A stretch of 64,000 bases of DNA, taken from the NCBI GenBank assembly GCA_963799925.1, contig CAWCYZ010000004.1:1550001-1614000 (forward strand). Direction: 5' to 3'. The notes below the pieces were generated by a model. The model saw only the letters and a list, made by a program, of their open reading frames with translations, made no database searches and was not told where the DNA came from. The DNA is from DATBQN01 sp963799925 (GTDB lineage: Bacteria; Acidobacteriota; Thermoanaerobaculia; Multivoradales; UBA5704). Shown piece after piece: positions 1 through 6,530 of the stretch (the first letter of the stretch is position 1; each line of letters opens with the position of its first letter). The translations under genes and the position numbers were made by a program.

Positions 1-11
1 ACCACGCCGAG

Positions 12-644
12 GTGAGCGGCCTCGTCGGCCGGGTCGGCGAGGCGAGCTACTACGAGCTGCTGGCGGTCGGTCCGGGCGCCTCGGATCAGGAGATCCACGA
101 CGCCTACGAGCGGCTCGCCCGGACGGTCCATCCCTGCCATGCCCGCGACCTCGGCCTGGCCGGCAAGGAGGGAGTGCTGCGGCTCCTCTTCGAGCGCGCC
201 ACCCAGGGCTATCTCACCCTCTCCCATCCCGATCGCCGCAAGCGCTACGACCGCGAGCTGGGCGGCCGGCTGTGGGGCGGCGGGAAGGACGGCGGCGCGC
301 GCAGCGCCGAGGGTCAGCAGCTGGCGCGGCGCTACTTCGCCAAGGCGCAGGTGCTCGCCGCCTCCGAGGAGTACCACCTGGGGATCGAGCTGATGCGCCA
401 GGCCGTGCGCGTCGACCCGCGCGGCGAGTACTACGCTTTCCTCGGGCAGCTCCTCGCCAAGAACCCCCTCTGGCTCCGCTTCGCCGCCGAGAACCTCGAT
501 CGCGCGATCGAGCTCGGGGTCGCCGATGCCGGTGTCACCGGCGCCCGCGACGCCGTCCGGGCTCAGATGGCCGCCGACGAGACGGCGTCCGCCGGCGGCT
601 CCCCGCTGCCGCGCGAAGGCAAACGGAGATTCTTCGGCCGCTGA
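12..644 (+). CDS. Degenerate J-domain protein with TPR-like C-terminus
   Basis: Residues about 13-82 read as a J domain (YYELLAVGPGASDQEI, then a helix ending SHPDRRKRYDRELGG). The loop that should carry the invariant HPD tripeptide reads HPCHARD, so the Asp needed to stimulate DnaK ATPase is replaced by Cys. The second half (about 100-190) looks like one or two TPR-type helical pairs (YFAKAQVLAASEEYHLGIELM; AAENLDRAIELG). The first GTG in the window is used as the start, but the frame stays open to the left edge, so the gene may be 5' truncated and the J domain may be the C-terminal part of a larger regulator. Predicted cytoplasmic. The J-like fold is inferred from sequence pattern only. Confidence 0.6.
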   Translation: MSGLVGRVGEASYYELLAVGPGASDQEIHDAYERLARTVHPCHARDLGLAGKEGVLRLLFERATQGYLTLSHPDRRKRYDRELGGRLWGGGKDGGARSAEGQQLARRYFAKAQVLAASEEYHLGIELMRQAVRVDPRGEYYAFLGQLLAKNPLWLRFAAENLDRAIELGVADAGVTGARDAVRAQMAADETASAGGSPLPREGKRRFFGR

Positions 645-700
645 AACCTCGGCACTCTGGAGGAGGCCAGGGCCCCTGCCGGGCCCGGAGAGGGAGCGAA

Positions 701-1312
701 ATGTCCGACGGCAACGCGCAGGGCATCGACGTCAGCCACTACCAGGGGACGGTGAGCTGGCAGGAGGTCCGCCAAGCCGGCATCGAGTTCGCCTTCGCCA
801 AGGCCACGGACGGCCTCACCTGGACGGATCCCCAGTTCGCCGTCAACTGGCCGGCGATGAAGGCCGCGGCCGTCCTGCGCGGCGCCTATCATTTCTTCGA
901 GCCCGCGGACGATGCCGCCGAGCAGGCCCACTTCTTTCTGCAGACCGTCCAACTCGCGGCCGGCGACCTGCCGCCGGCCCTCGACGTCGAAAACGCCGGC
1001 AGCGGCGGCACGGCCCTGTGGGAGGGGGTCGAGACCTGGCTCCAGACCGTCGCGGCCGCCACCGGGCTGCAACCCTTCCTCTATGTCGATCCCACCTTCG
1101 CCGCCGAGTACGAGATCCCCGCGAGCCTCGCCGCCTACCCTCTCTGGATCGCCGACTACGACGTCGTCCAGCCCGCCCTGCCGGAGGGATGGAGCACGTG
1201 GCTGATCTGGCAGCACTCCGAGACCGGCGTCGTGCCGGGCATCAGCGGCACCGTGGACCTCGACCTGCTCGACGGACCGATCGCAAAGCTCCTGGCGCTG
1301 ACGCTCGCCTAG
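701..1312 (+). CDS. Glycoside hydrolase family 25 lysozyme-like protein
   Basis: A 203-residue protein covering one GH25 domain and little else. The family hallmarks are present: GIDVSHYQG near the N-terminus (Asp10) and the PALDVEN strand with the DxE pair (Asp95, Glu97), followed by a C-terminal WQHSETG..PGISGTVDLDL stretch. GH25 enzymes are N-acetylmuramidases that cut peptidoglycan between MurNAc and GlcNAc. No signal peptide is visible, so it would act in the cytoplasm unless exported by another route. Such signal-less lysozymes are often cargo or autolysins. The ATG at 701 lies 56 bases after the preceding J-like gene and is preceded by a purine-rich GGAGAGGGAG. The substrate is inferred from the family. 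Confidence 0.85.
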   Translation: MSDGNAQGIDVSHYQGTVSWQEVRQAGIEFAFAKATDGLTWTDPQFAVNWPAMKAAAVLRGAYHFFEPADDAAEQAHFFLQTVQLAAGDLPPALDVENAGSGGTALWEGVETWLQTVAAATGLQPFLYVDPTFAAEYEIPASLAAYPLWIADYDVVQPALPEGWSTWLIWQHSETGVVPGISGTVDLDLLDGPIAKLLALTLA

Positions 1313-1639
1313 GGATCGGCTGCGGCCCCGAAGCCGGCTCGAGCGCCCCGGCCCCTCCCCTTCGGCCCCTCCGCCAACCCCGGTTGACACGCACGGGCTC
1401 TTCGGCGACGATCCCGCGGTCGATGAGGCTGCGGGAGACCCACCACGCGCGGACGGCCACGCTCGCCCAGGGCCGCGCCCTGCGCAACCAGCTCGCGGCG
1501 CTCCTGCGCGGCTCCCTGGGGCTCGAGAGCGACCGGCTGTCGCGTTCGGCGTCGCGCCGCGGCGGCGCCACTCCCGCCGCCGCCTGGCCGCCGCCGCGGC
1601 AAAGGCCGACGGGCCGCCGGTGAGCTGAGATGGCGGGAA

Positions 1640-2150
1640 GGGCTCGCGTCGTCCCGCGGCGCGCGCCCTCTTCCGGGAAGGGCCCGGCTCTTCTCCTTCC
1701 CGCCTGCCCTCTTCCGGGAAGAGCCGGGGTTATCCGGGAAGAGCCGGGGTTTTCCCGCGGCTCGCGAGCTCTTCCGGGAAGGGTTGACACCTTCCTGTTG
1801 CGCCCCGCCCGCTTCCGGGAAGAACTCATTTTTTCCTCTTAGACGCCGTCTCTTCCCGGAAGACCCGCACGCTTCCGCTCGCCCGCCGAGCGGCCGCCCG
1901 AATCCGTCGCCGGCCGGGCTTCCCGAGCGCGCGCTCGCCCTCCCGTTCGCGCGCCCGGCTTCCCGGCCGCGCGCTCGTCCTCCCGTTCGCGCGCCGGGCT
2001 TCCCGACCGCGCGCCCGGCTTCCGCTCGATGCGCTCGCCTTTCCGTTCGCGCGCTGGGCTACCGCGCCGCGCGCCGGGTTCCCGCTCGATTCGCTGGGCT
2101 ACCGCGCCGCGCGCCGGGCGACCGCGACGGCGCTGCCGCGGCGCGCGGCG
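1640..2150 (+). repeat. About 40-bp periodic degenerate repeat field with CTTCCGGGAAG palindromes
   Basis: The region 1313-2279 holds no convincing gene. Its centre is a repeat field. The palindrome CTTCC(G/C)GGAAG occurs at 1670-1680, 1711-1721, 1771-1781, 1812-1822 and 1852-1862, with a partial copy near 1731-1741, so the spacings are 41, 60, 41 and 40 bases. From about 1915 to 2140 the DNA continues as roughly 40-base degenerate units beginning GGGCTTCCCG or GGGCTACCGCG and ending in a GTTCGCGCGC-type motif. Open frames through it are arginine/proline-rich and look like artefacts. Function unknown. Confidence 0.7.
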
Positions 2151-2221
2151 CGGATCGGGATGGGATCGGTGAGGGTGAGGCCCAAGCGCGTAGGCCGTGG
2201 TGAGCGCAGCGAACCCAGCCG

Positions 2222-2282
2222 TAGAGACGCCCCAGTCCGTGACCACCAACCTACCGAGGCCACCGCCGTCGGGGCGTCTCTA
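2222..2282. repeat. Perfect 12-bp inverted repeat (TAGAGACGCCCC)
   Basis: TAGAGACGCCCC at 2222-2233 is repeated inverted at 2271-2282, with a 37-base loop. The right arm ends at the stop codon of the minus-strand regulator remnant that begins at 2280, so it could be its transcription terminator. There is no T-tract. It could equally be a dispersed palindromic repeat. Confidence 0.55.
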
Positions 2283-2510
2283 CGCCCCGGGGCGGCCTCG
2301 CTCGAGGAGCTTGAGCAGACCACGGCCGAGCTCGGCCGTGGCCGTGTCCTGCTCGACCGACGCCCAGAACAGGCGCGATGCCGCGAGAGTCTCACGGTGG
2401 ACGTCGAGGCTCTCGAAGATCGGCCCGGATTCCGCGGCGACGGTCCGCACAGCCGCACCGCGACGCGCTTCGGCCGCCTCGCTTCGACGACCTCCGCTAG
2501 GCGGCAACCG
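2280..2510 (-). pseudogene. C-terminal remnant of a TPR-type regulator
   Basis: On the minus strand the last roughly 70 codons before the TAG at 2280 give a clean helical sequence (AAESGPIFESLDVHRETLAA, then a helix ending ELGRGLLKLLERG). This matches the closing repeat commonly seen at the end of acidobacterial HTH/TPR regulatory proteins (a 'lf..l.v.RETlAAl.l...a' pattern). Upstream of it the frame turns into low-complexity Arg/Gly sequence, and the IS256 element begins 150 bases further on. It therefore looks like the surviving 3' end of a larger gene. The family assignment is from memory of the pattern and is tentative. Confidence 0.4.
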
Positions 2511-2523
2511 CTGCCCCGGGGGG

Positions 2524-2542
2524 CGTGACACAGAAACACGAT
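2524..2542 (+). repeat. Solitary, slightly diverged copy of the CGTGACACAGAAGCACGAT repeat
   Basis: This 19-mer differs by one base (AAACACG for AAGCACG) from the units that form three hairpins at 4101-4475. It has no inverted partner nearby. It and the hairpin cluster lie on opposite sides of the IS256 element. Confidence 0.75.
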
Positions 2543-2666
2543 TCCTCCCCCCAGGCGGCCCTTCGCCCCCCCGGACCCTCCGCTTCTGGGCCGCACCGCA
2601 CCCTGCTCGCCACGGCGGCACTGCCGGCGGGAACCGGCCTTGCCGCGCGGCGAGGTACCCTCGAAA

Positions 2667-4018
2667 GGTGTGTAAATGAACTGAAGGCGGCATAACCTTC
2701 CTGGTCAGCGACGACCAGCCGGGGAATCCGGCCGAGGAAGGAGACACCGCCCATGGAAGAGAAGAGCACTGAGGCACCGTTCGGGTCAAGAACCATCTGG
2801 GAGCAGCTGGAAGCGATGGCCCGCGAGCGGATCCAGGAATTCATCCAGGCGCTCCTGGAGGAAGAGGTCACGGAGCTGGTCGGCCGTGCAAAGAGCGAGC
2901 GTCGAGCCTGCGTGGATAGCCCTGCGGTGTACCGCAACGGTCACGGAAAACCGCGCAAGCTATCGCTGATGAGCGGGACAGTGACGGTCCAACGGCCGCG
3001 GGTGCGCAACCTCGAAGAGCGCTTCGAGAGCAGCATCCTGCCGCTGTTCTGTCGCCGGACGCAGGAGGTTGGCGAGCTGCTGCCGCAGCTTTACCTGCAT
3101 GGGCTGGCGCAGGGTGACTTCGAGCTGGCGCTTCGTGGCCTGCTCGGCGAGGGCGCACCGTTGTCGCCAAGCTCGATCGAGCGGCTGCGCGGCAAGTGGG
3201 TAGCGGAGCACGAAGCCTGGAACCGCCGAAGCCTACGTGGCCTCGAGCCGGTGTACCTGTGGGCTGACGGGATCTACGTCAAGGCCGGCCTGGAGAAGGA
3301 CAAGGCAGCGCTGCTGGTGGTGGTGGCGGGCCTGCGCGACGGCCGCAAAGTGGTGCTGGCGGTGGAGAGCGGGTACCGCGAGTCGGCCGAAGGTTGGGGC
3401 CGGATGCTGCGGGACCTGCGAGCGCGCGGGATGGGCTCTCCACGGCTGGTGATCGCAGACGGCCACCTGGGGATCTGGGCTGCTCTGGCGGAGGTCTTCC
3501 CTGAAGTGGCGGAGCAGCGGTGCTGGAACCATAAGCTCGTCAACGTGCTCGACGCGCTACCGAGGAAGAAGCAGGCCGAAGCGCGCGAGGTGCTGCGCCA
3601 GATCCCGCGCGCGCCGACCCGACAGGAGGCCGAGAAACTGCGCGACCAGTTCCATTCGCGGTATACCGCCGAGCATCCGAAGGCGGTTGAGACCCTGGAG
3701 CGCGAATGGCCCCGCATGGTGGCCTTCTACGCCTTCCCCAAGGAACACTGGAAGCATCTGCGCACGACGAATCCCGTGGAGTCGCCCTTTGCGGCCGTGC
3801 GGCTACGAACGGCCGCCGGCAAGCGCTACAAGAAAGTAGCCAACGCCACGGCACTCATCTGGCGGGTGTTGATGGTGGCAGAGCGAGCCTTCCGCCGCCT
3901 CGATCACCCAGAGCTTTTGCCCGAGCTCGCCGAGGGTGCAATCTACGAAAACGGGGTCCGTGTTGTACGAGACAACCCTGCGACTGAGAAGGCCGCCGCC
4001 TGAGGACGTTTACACACC
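2667..4018 (+). mobile_element. IS256-family insertion sequence
   Basis: A single transposase gene is enclosed by terminal inverted repeats. The left end GGTGTGTAAATG starts at 2667 and the right end is its complement ending at 4018 (GGTGTGTAAACG when read inward). Ten bases match perfectly, followed by partial identity up to a shared GGCGG. The element is about 1352 bp, normal for the family. The 8 bases outside each end (CCTCGAAA and AATTGACG) do not match, so no target duplication is visible. This suggests old decay or recombination between copies. The right inverted repeat overlaps the end of the transposase gene. Confidence 0.8.
2753..4003 (+). CDS. IS256-family (MULE-type DDE) transposase
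   Basis: 416 residues, the usual length for IS256 transposases. The DDE core is intact: WADGIYVKAGL (first Asp), VIADGHLGIWAAL (second Asp) and the conserved C-terminal TTNPVESPFAAVRLRT block carrying the catalytic Glu. The family's CW(N/H)HK motif is present as QRCWNHKLVNVLDALP. The start MEEKSTEAPF follows a good ribosome site (GAGGAAGGAGA, 2733-2743). The gene appears full length, so the element could still be active. Its GC content is a little lower than that of its neighbours. Confidence 0.92.
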   Translation: MEEKSTEAPFGSRTIWEQLEAMARERIQEFIQALLEEEVTELVGRAKSERRACVDSPAVYRNGHGKPRKLSLMSGTVTVQRPRVRNLEERFESSILPLFCRRTQEVGELLPQLYLHGLAQGDFELALRGLLGEGAPLSPSSIERLRGKWVAEHEAWNRRSLRGLEPVYLWADGIYVKAGLEKDKAALLVVVAGLRDGRKVVLAVESGYRESAEGWGRMLRDLRARGMGSPRLVIADGHLGIWAALAEVFPEVAEQRCWNHKLVNVLDALPRKKQAEAREVLRQIPRAPTRQEAEKLRDQFHSRYTAEHPKAVETLEREWPRMVAFYAFPKEHWKHLRTTNPVESPFAAVRLRTAAGKRYKKVANATALIWRVLMVAERAFRRLDHPELLPELAEGAIYENGVRVVRDNPATEKAAA

Positions 4019-4100
4019 AATTGACGTGACCTCCGCGCGGCGCTCTTTTGTGCGTGTCTGGTAGGGAAAGAGGCATCCGACGTCCGGCTCGGCGGTCAAC

Positions 4101-4475
4101 CGTGACACAGAAGCACGATCCTCCCTCGGGCATCGTGCTTCTGTGTCACGCCAGCCCCTTCCTCCGGCCTTCGGCACGGCTTCCGACCCAGCCCCTCGCC
4201 GCCTCCTGCCGGACCGTGACACAGAGGCACGACGCGGGCTCCTTCGTCTCCCGCAGCCCCGCCCCCCCGCGCCCTCCGGTCGCCCAGATCGTGCTTCTGT
4301 GTCACGGTCTGCCGCCGGCGCCCTGGCGGCCCTCTCCACGTTCCCCTCTGGGCCAATCGATGGCCCGTCGTTCCCTCGTGCCCAGCAAATCGCCCCAGGC
4401 GTGACACAGAAGCACGATCCGGCCATCCCTTCCCCCTCCCCGTCTCTTCCGCCGCCATCGTGCTTCTGTGTCACG
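4101..4475. repeat. Cluster of three perfect 19-bp hairpins (CGTGACACAGAAGCACGAT)
   Basis: Six copies of one 19-mer alternate in orientation: 4101-4119 (+), 4132-4150 (-), 4215-4233 (+, two changes), 4288-4306 (-), 4400-4418 (+) and 4457-4475 (-). They pair as three head-to-head inverted repeats with loops of 12, 54 and 38 unrelated bases. The spacer DNA is not conserved but the stems are almost identical. Frames through the cluster are low quality. Between 4019 and 4652 there is nothing else I can assign. REP-like or miniature transposable elements are the nearest known analogues. Confidence 0.85.
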
Positions 4476-4652
4476 CCTTGCCGCCGGAGCGGCTGCCGAG
4501 CTCGCCGCTCTCGTCTCCCGGGCTCTTGCTTCACGGGCCTCTACATTCGAGGGCACGGAGGGCGGCATCTGGTTCTCCGAGGCCTGAGGCCGGAAGGCAG
4601 CACGCCTACGCAAGCCCCTGGTGGGCTGGACCGGACCAGACCAGTAGCCCTG

Positions 4653-4680
4653 TTGACACTTCGGAGTAGCCTTATATACT
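4653..4680 (+). promoter_or_regulatory. Sigma70-like promoter of the secreted Cys-rich protein
   Basis: TTGACA at 4653-4658 and TATACT at 4675-4680 are separated by 16 bases. The AT-rich -10 region stands out from the GC-rich surroundings. A start about 7 bases downstream would leave a leader of only some 14 bases, just covering the AAAGGAGG ribosome site at 4686-4693. Confidence 0.6.
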
Positions 4681-4700
4681 TCAAGAAAGGAGGAACAACG

Positions 4701-5117
4701 ATGAAATTCAAAGCCACCAACTCTTTGATCGTCCTCGCTCTCTCCCTCGCACTCCTGCCTGCCGTCGCCGAAGCCGGTACCTGTTTGGGAGGCGCCCGGA
4801 GCGGCCTTCCTTGCTCCTCCAGCTTCGATTGCGGGACTTGTAACGCTGGACCATTCGCGGGCTTTGCTTGCATAAGCAGCGGCTCATGCGGTCGCTATTG
4901 CTCTGCGGGTGTGCGTCGGGGGTTCAGTTGCTCGAGCTCCCTTGACTGCCAAGGTAATTCGTGCGTGGCGGCCAGTTGCGTGGGCTACTGCTCCTCCTTC
5001 TTCAGCGCAGCTTCGGAGAATGGCGTGGGTGAGGCCTGCCCCCCCGAGCAGGGGACTGTCGCGGCGATCTTTCAACAAGACCCGAAGGCCAGCGCTGCGG
5101 CCGTGTCGCAGCCCTGA
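4701..5117 (+). CDS. Secreted cysteine-rich repeat protein
   Basis: 138 residues. Residues 1-25 form a clear signal peptide (MKFKATNS, hydrophobic core, AVAEA cleavage). The mature part holds two or three imperfect repeats built on C..G.RxGxxCSSSxDC (GTCLGGARSGLPCSSSFDC; YCSAGVRRGFSCSSSLDC), with at least twelve cysteines, so disulfide-linked folding outside the cytoplasm is likely. The tail after residue about 105 is low-complexity. The start is fixed by AAAGGAGG eight bases upstream and by the signal peptide. No enzyme motif is visible. It belongs to a loose class of Cys-repeat exported proteins; function unknown. Confidence 0.75.
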   Translation: MKFKATNSLIVLALSLALLPAVAEAGTCLGGARSGLPCSSSFDCGTCNAGPFAGFACISSGSCGRYCSAGVRRGFSCSSSLDCQGNSCVAASCVGYCSSFFSAASENGVGEACPPEQGTVAAIFQQDPKASAAAVSQP

Positions 5118-5453
5118 ACAAGCCACAGAGATCGTCAGGGGGCGCACCTGTTGGAGGTTGAGACGCCGCTAAGCGGGGTGCGTCCCGTTCCCGCCAGTAC
5201 ATCTCTAGCCGGTGGTAGAGCGCCAGGATGTCAGAAGCGAGGTCCGAGGCATCCTCTTCGGTCATGGCCCGGATCGAGGCTGCATACGAACCCTCATTCC
5301 TTCCGGACCGGTCGCTTCTAGGCGCTCGAAGACCCTCGCGGCTTCGTCCTGGAGGGCCTTTGGAAACTGCGCCACCTTCGCAACCGCGTGAGGCGACGGC
5401 GGAGATTTTCGAGTTATATCGAGGTCTTCTTCAACCGCAATCCTCGACGTCAA
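5118..5453 (-). other. Two possible tiny minus-strand ORFs with an ATGA junction
   Basis: On the minus strand 5453-5262 encodes 63 residues (MTSRIAVEEDLDITRKSPPS..., then a helix VAKVAQFPKALQDEAARVFE). Its TGA overlaps the ATG of a second frame starting at 5265 (MTEEDASDLASDILALYHRL...). The first about 50 residues of the second look protein-like, and the rest runs antisense into the Cys-rich gene. The helical composition and ATGA coupling suggest a small two-gene unit such as an antitoxin-type pair, but neither sequence is recognised and both may be remnants. Confidence 0.25.
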
Positions 5454-5519
5454 CTACTCCTGTGCAGCGCACAGGACTAATTGTCGCTGGGCAAACGAGG
5501 ACGGAGCGCGTCCGCGGTC

Positions 5520-5870
5520 ATGAAGACCGACGACGAGAGCATTCTCGCCGGTCCTCGCGAGCAGGTCTTTCGAGAGACGCTACTGTGCAGGGCGAGCCCG
5601 GAAGATCGGGCCGCTTTGGCTCGCGTGACGCGGATGGTGTACGAGTTTGTCGATACGCACGAGCCAAAGCTCCCCGACGAGAGACATGTGTATGCCGCCC
5701 TTCGGGCCGCATCTCGGGACATTCGTAGCCTGCGCGACTTTCTCTTCGAGACGGCCGAGGTGTACGAGAGCAACAATGAGACGGGGACCTCAGGGATAGT
5801 CCTGTCAGAGCTAGCGAAGTCCTATGCACGGAAGCTAGCCGAGTTGCAGGTTGGCTCGATTGGCATCTAG
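5520..5870 (+). CDS. Hypothetical protein, small and helical
   Basis: 116 residues from the ATG at 5520 (MKTDDESILAGPREQVFRET). An in-frame TTG at 5481 would add 13 residues. The composition is balanced, with mixed codon use and a GC content below the neighbouring genes, unlike the Arg/Pro-rich shadow frames around it. It is predicted mostly alpha-helical (EDRAALARVTRMVYEFVDTH; RDIRSLRDFLFETAEVYE). There are no signal peptide, membrane segment or recognised motifs. Its placement in the accessory stretch beside the rnpB-linked cassette suggests acquisition by transfer. Confidence 0.5.
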   Translation: MKTDDESILAGPREQVFRETLLCRASPEDRAALARVTRMVYEFVDTHEPKLPDERHVYAALRAASRDIRSLRDFLFETAEVYESNNETGTSGIVLSELAKSYARKLAELQVGSIGI

Positions 5871-5985
5871 GAATATCTCCGAGCCCGACCGAGGAGCGGT
5901 CCGCGACCGATCCAGCGGGGGACTAGCCGCTCCTCCGGCTGGAGCCTCCACAGCCCTGACTCCAATCCCGGCGCCCCTGCGCCTG

Positions 5986-6048
5986 AGGCGTCCTGCTCCC
6001 TCCCCTCGGGGAGGGCCGGGGAGGGGGAATCGGATCGACGCCTCGAAG
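5986..6048. repeat. Dispersed GC palindrome followed by GGATCGACGCCTCGAAG
   Basis: A CCTCCCCTCGGGGAGGG-type hairpin is followed within 20 bases by GATCGACGCCTCGAAG (6033-6048). The same arrangement, a CCCCTTCC...GGAAGGGG hairpin followed by the identical 16-mer, recurs at 28771-28839 after the formyltransferase gene. It looks like a short dispersed intergenic repeat. Confidence 0.5.
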
Positions 6049-6109
6049 GTGGCGCGCAGTGAGCTGCTGAGTGAGCCGATGTCCGTTAGCCGAGCGATCC
6101 CGGTGCCGG

Positions 6110-6212
6110 TGAAAAAAAGAGACCCCCATAAGCCGAGTTCTGTCTCCCCGGCCGGAGCCGGGTAGCGGTCATTCCTCTGGGACCGGCGTTGCCGCCGGCC
6201 GCAAGCAACCTA
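6110..6212 (-). repeat. 103-bp duplicate of the rnpB 3' end (attachment-site-like)
   Basis: This stretch is identical base for base to 7624-7726, the 3' end of RNase P RNA plus its T-tract terminator. It contains no other part of the RNA, so it is a displaced 3' fragment. The arrangement, an intact RNA gene at one end of a foreign segment and a copy of its 3' end at the other, is what site-specific integration into an RNA gene leaves behind. Confidence 0.85.
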
Positions 6213-6530
6213 AGCAAGGACCGCTCGCCCCTGCGAAATGGCGAGAGTGGGTACGGGCGTTAGCTTCTCGGCGCGGGTGAGAAGCACAGGCAGACTTGCA
6301 ACATCCTTGTGTGTGTCGAAGACCCGATAGGTGGACGTGATTGCACCGGCGAGGTGCTGCCAGCCGTCATACTCGAAGAAGTCAGAACAGAGCCTGATCG
6401 CTGGATCGAATTCGCCGCGGTAGTCAGGTCCCTGCAGGAGCGACCAAAGGGTCCAGCTGGCCCTGGCACGGCGTACGTTCGTGGCGATCGCCTGCAAGGT
6501 TTCTGGAAAAGCGGGCGCTGGAGTGACCAT
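6210..6530 (-). CDS. Cassette protein, possibly HEPN/AbiU2-like, probably 3' truncated
   Basis: 106 residues starting at 6530, 26 bases after the stop of the upstream membrane protein gene, with AGAAGG as a possible ribosome site. The central part (WTLWSLLQGPDYRGEFDPAI, FFEYDGWQHLAGAIT, TYRVFDTHKDVASLPVLL) resembles by eye the 'la.lyDrhk..lSL..Ll' segment of AbiU2-like HEPN proteins found in abortive-infection and toxin systems. The conserved R-x4-6-H of active HEPN RNases is not evident. The TAG stop lies exactly in the last bases of the rnpB repeat (6210-6212), so the native C-terminus was probably lost at integration. Family assignment is tentative. Confidence 0.45.
   Translation of the reverse strand: MVTPAPAFPETLQAIATNVRRARASWTLWSLLQGPDYRGEFDPAIRLCSDFFEYDGWQHLAGAITSTYRVFDTHKDVASLPVLLTRAEKLTPVPTLAISQGRAVLA

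Noticed and set aside
1630..1842. Small protein encoded across the CTTCCGGGAAG palindromes
   Set aside because: The peptide simply translates the palindromes, has no ribosome site and no plausible fold.
4101..4475. CRISPR array
   Set aside because: Repeats alternate in orientation and spacers are 12 to 54 bases with no regular length; no cas gene is near.
4143..4700. Extension of the Cys-rich protein upstream to 4143
   Set aside because: The extension runs through the hairpin repeats, and the ATG at 4701 has a ribosome site, a promoter and a signal peptide.
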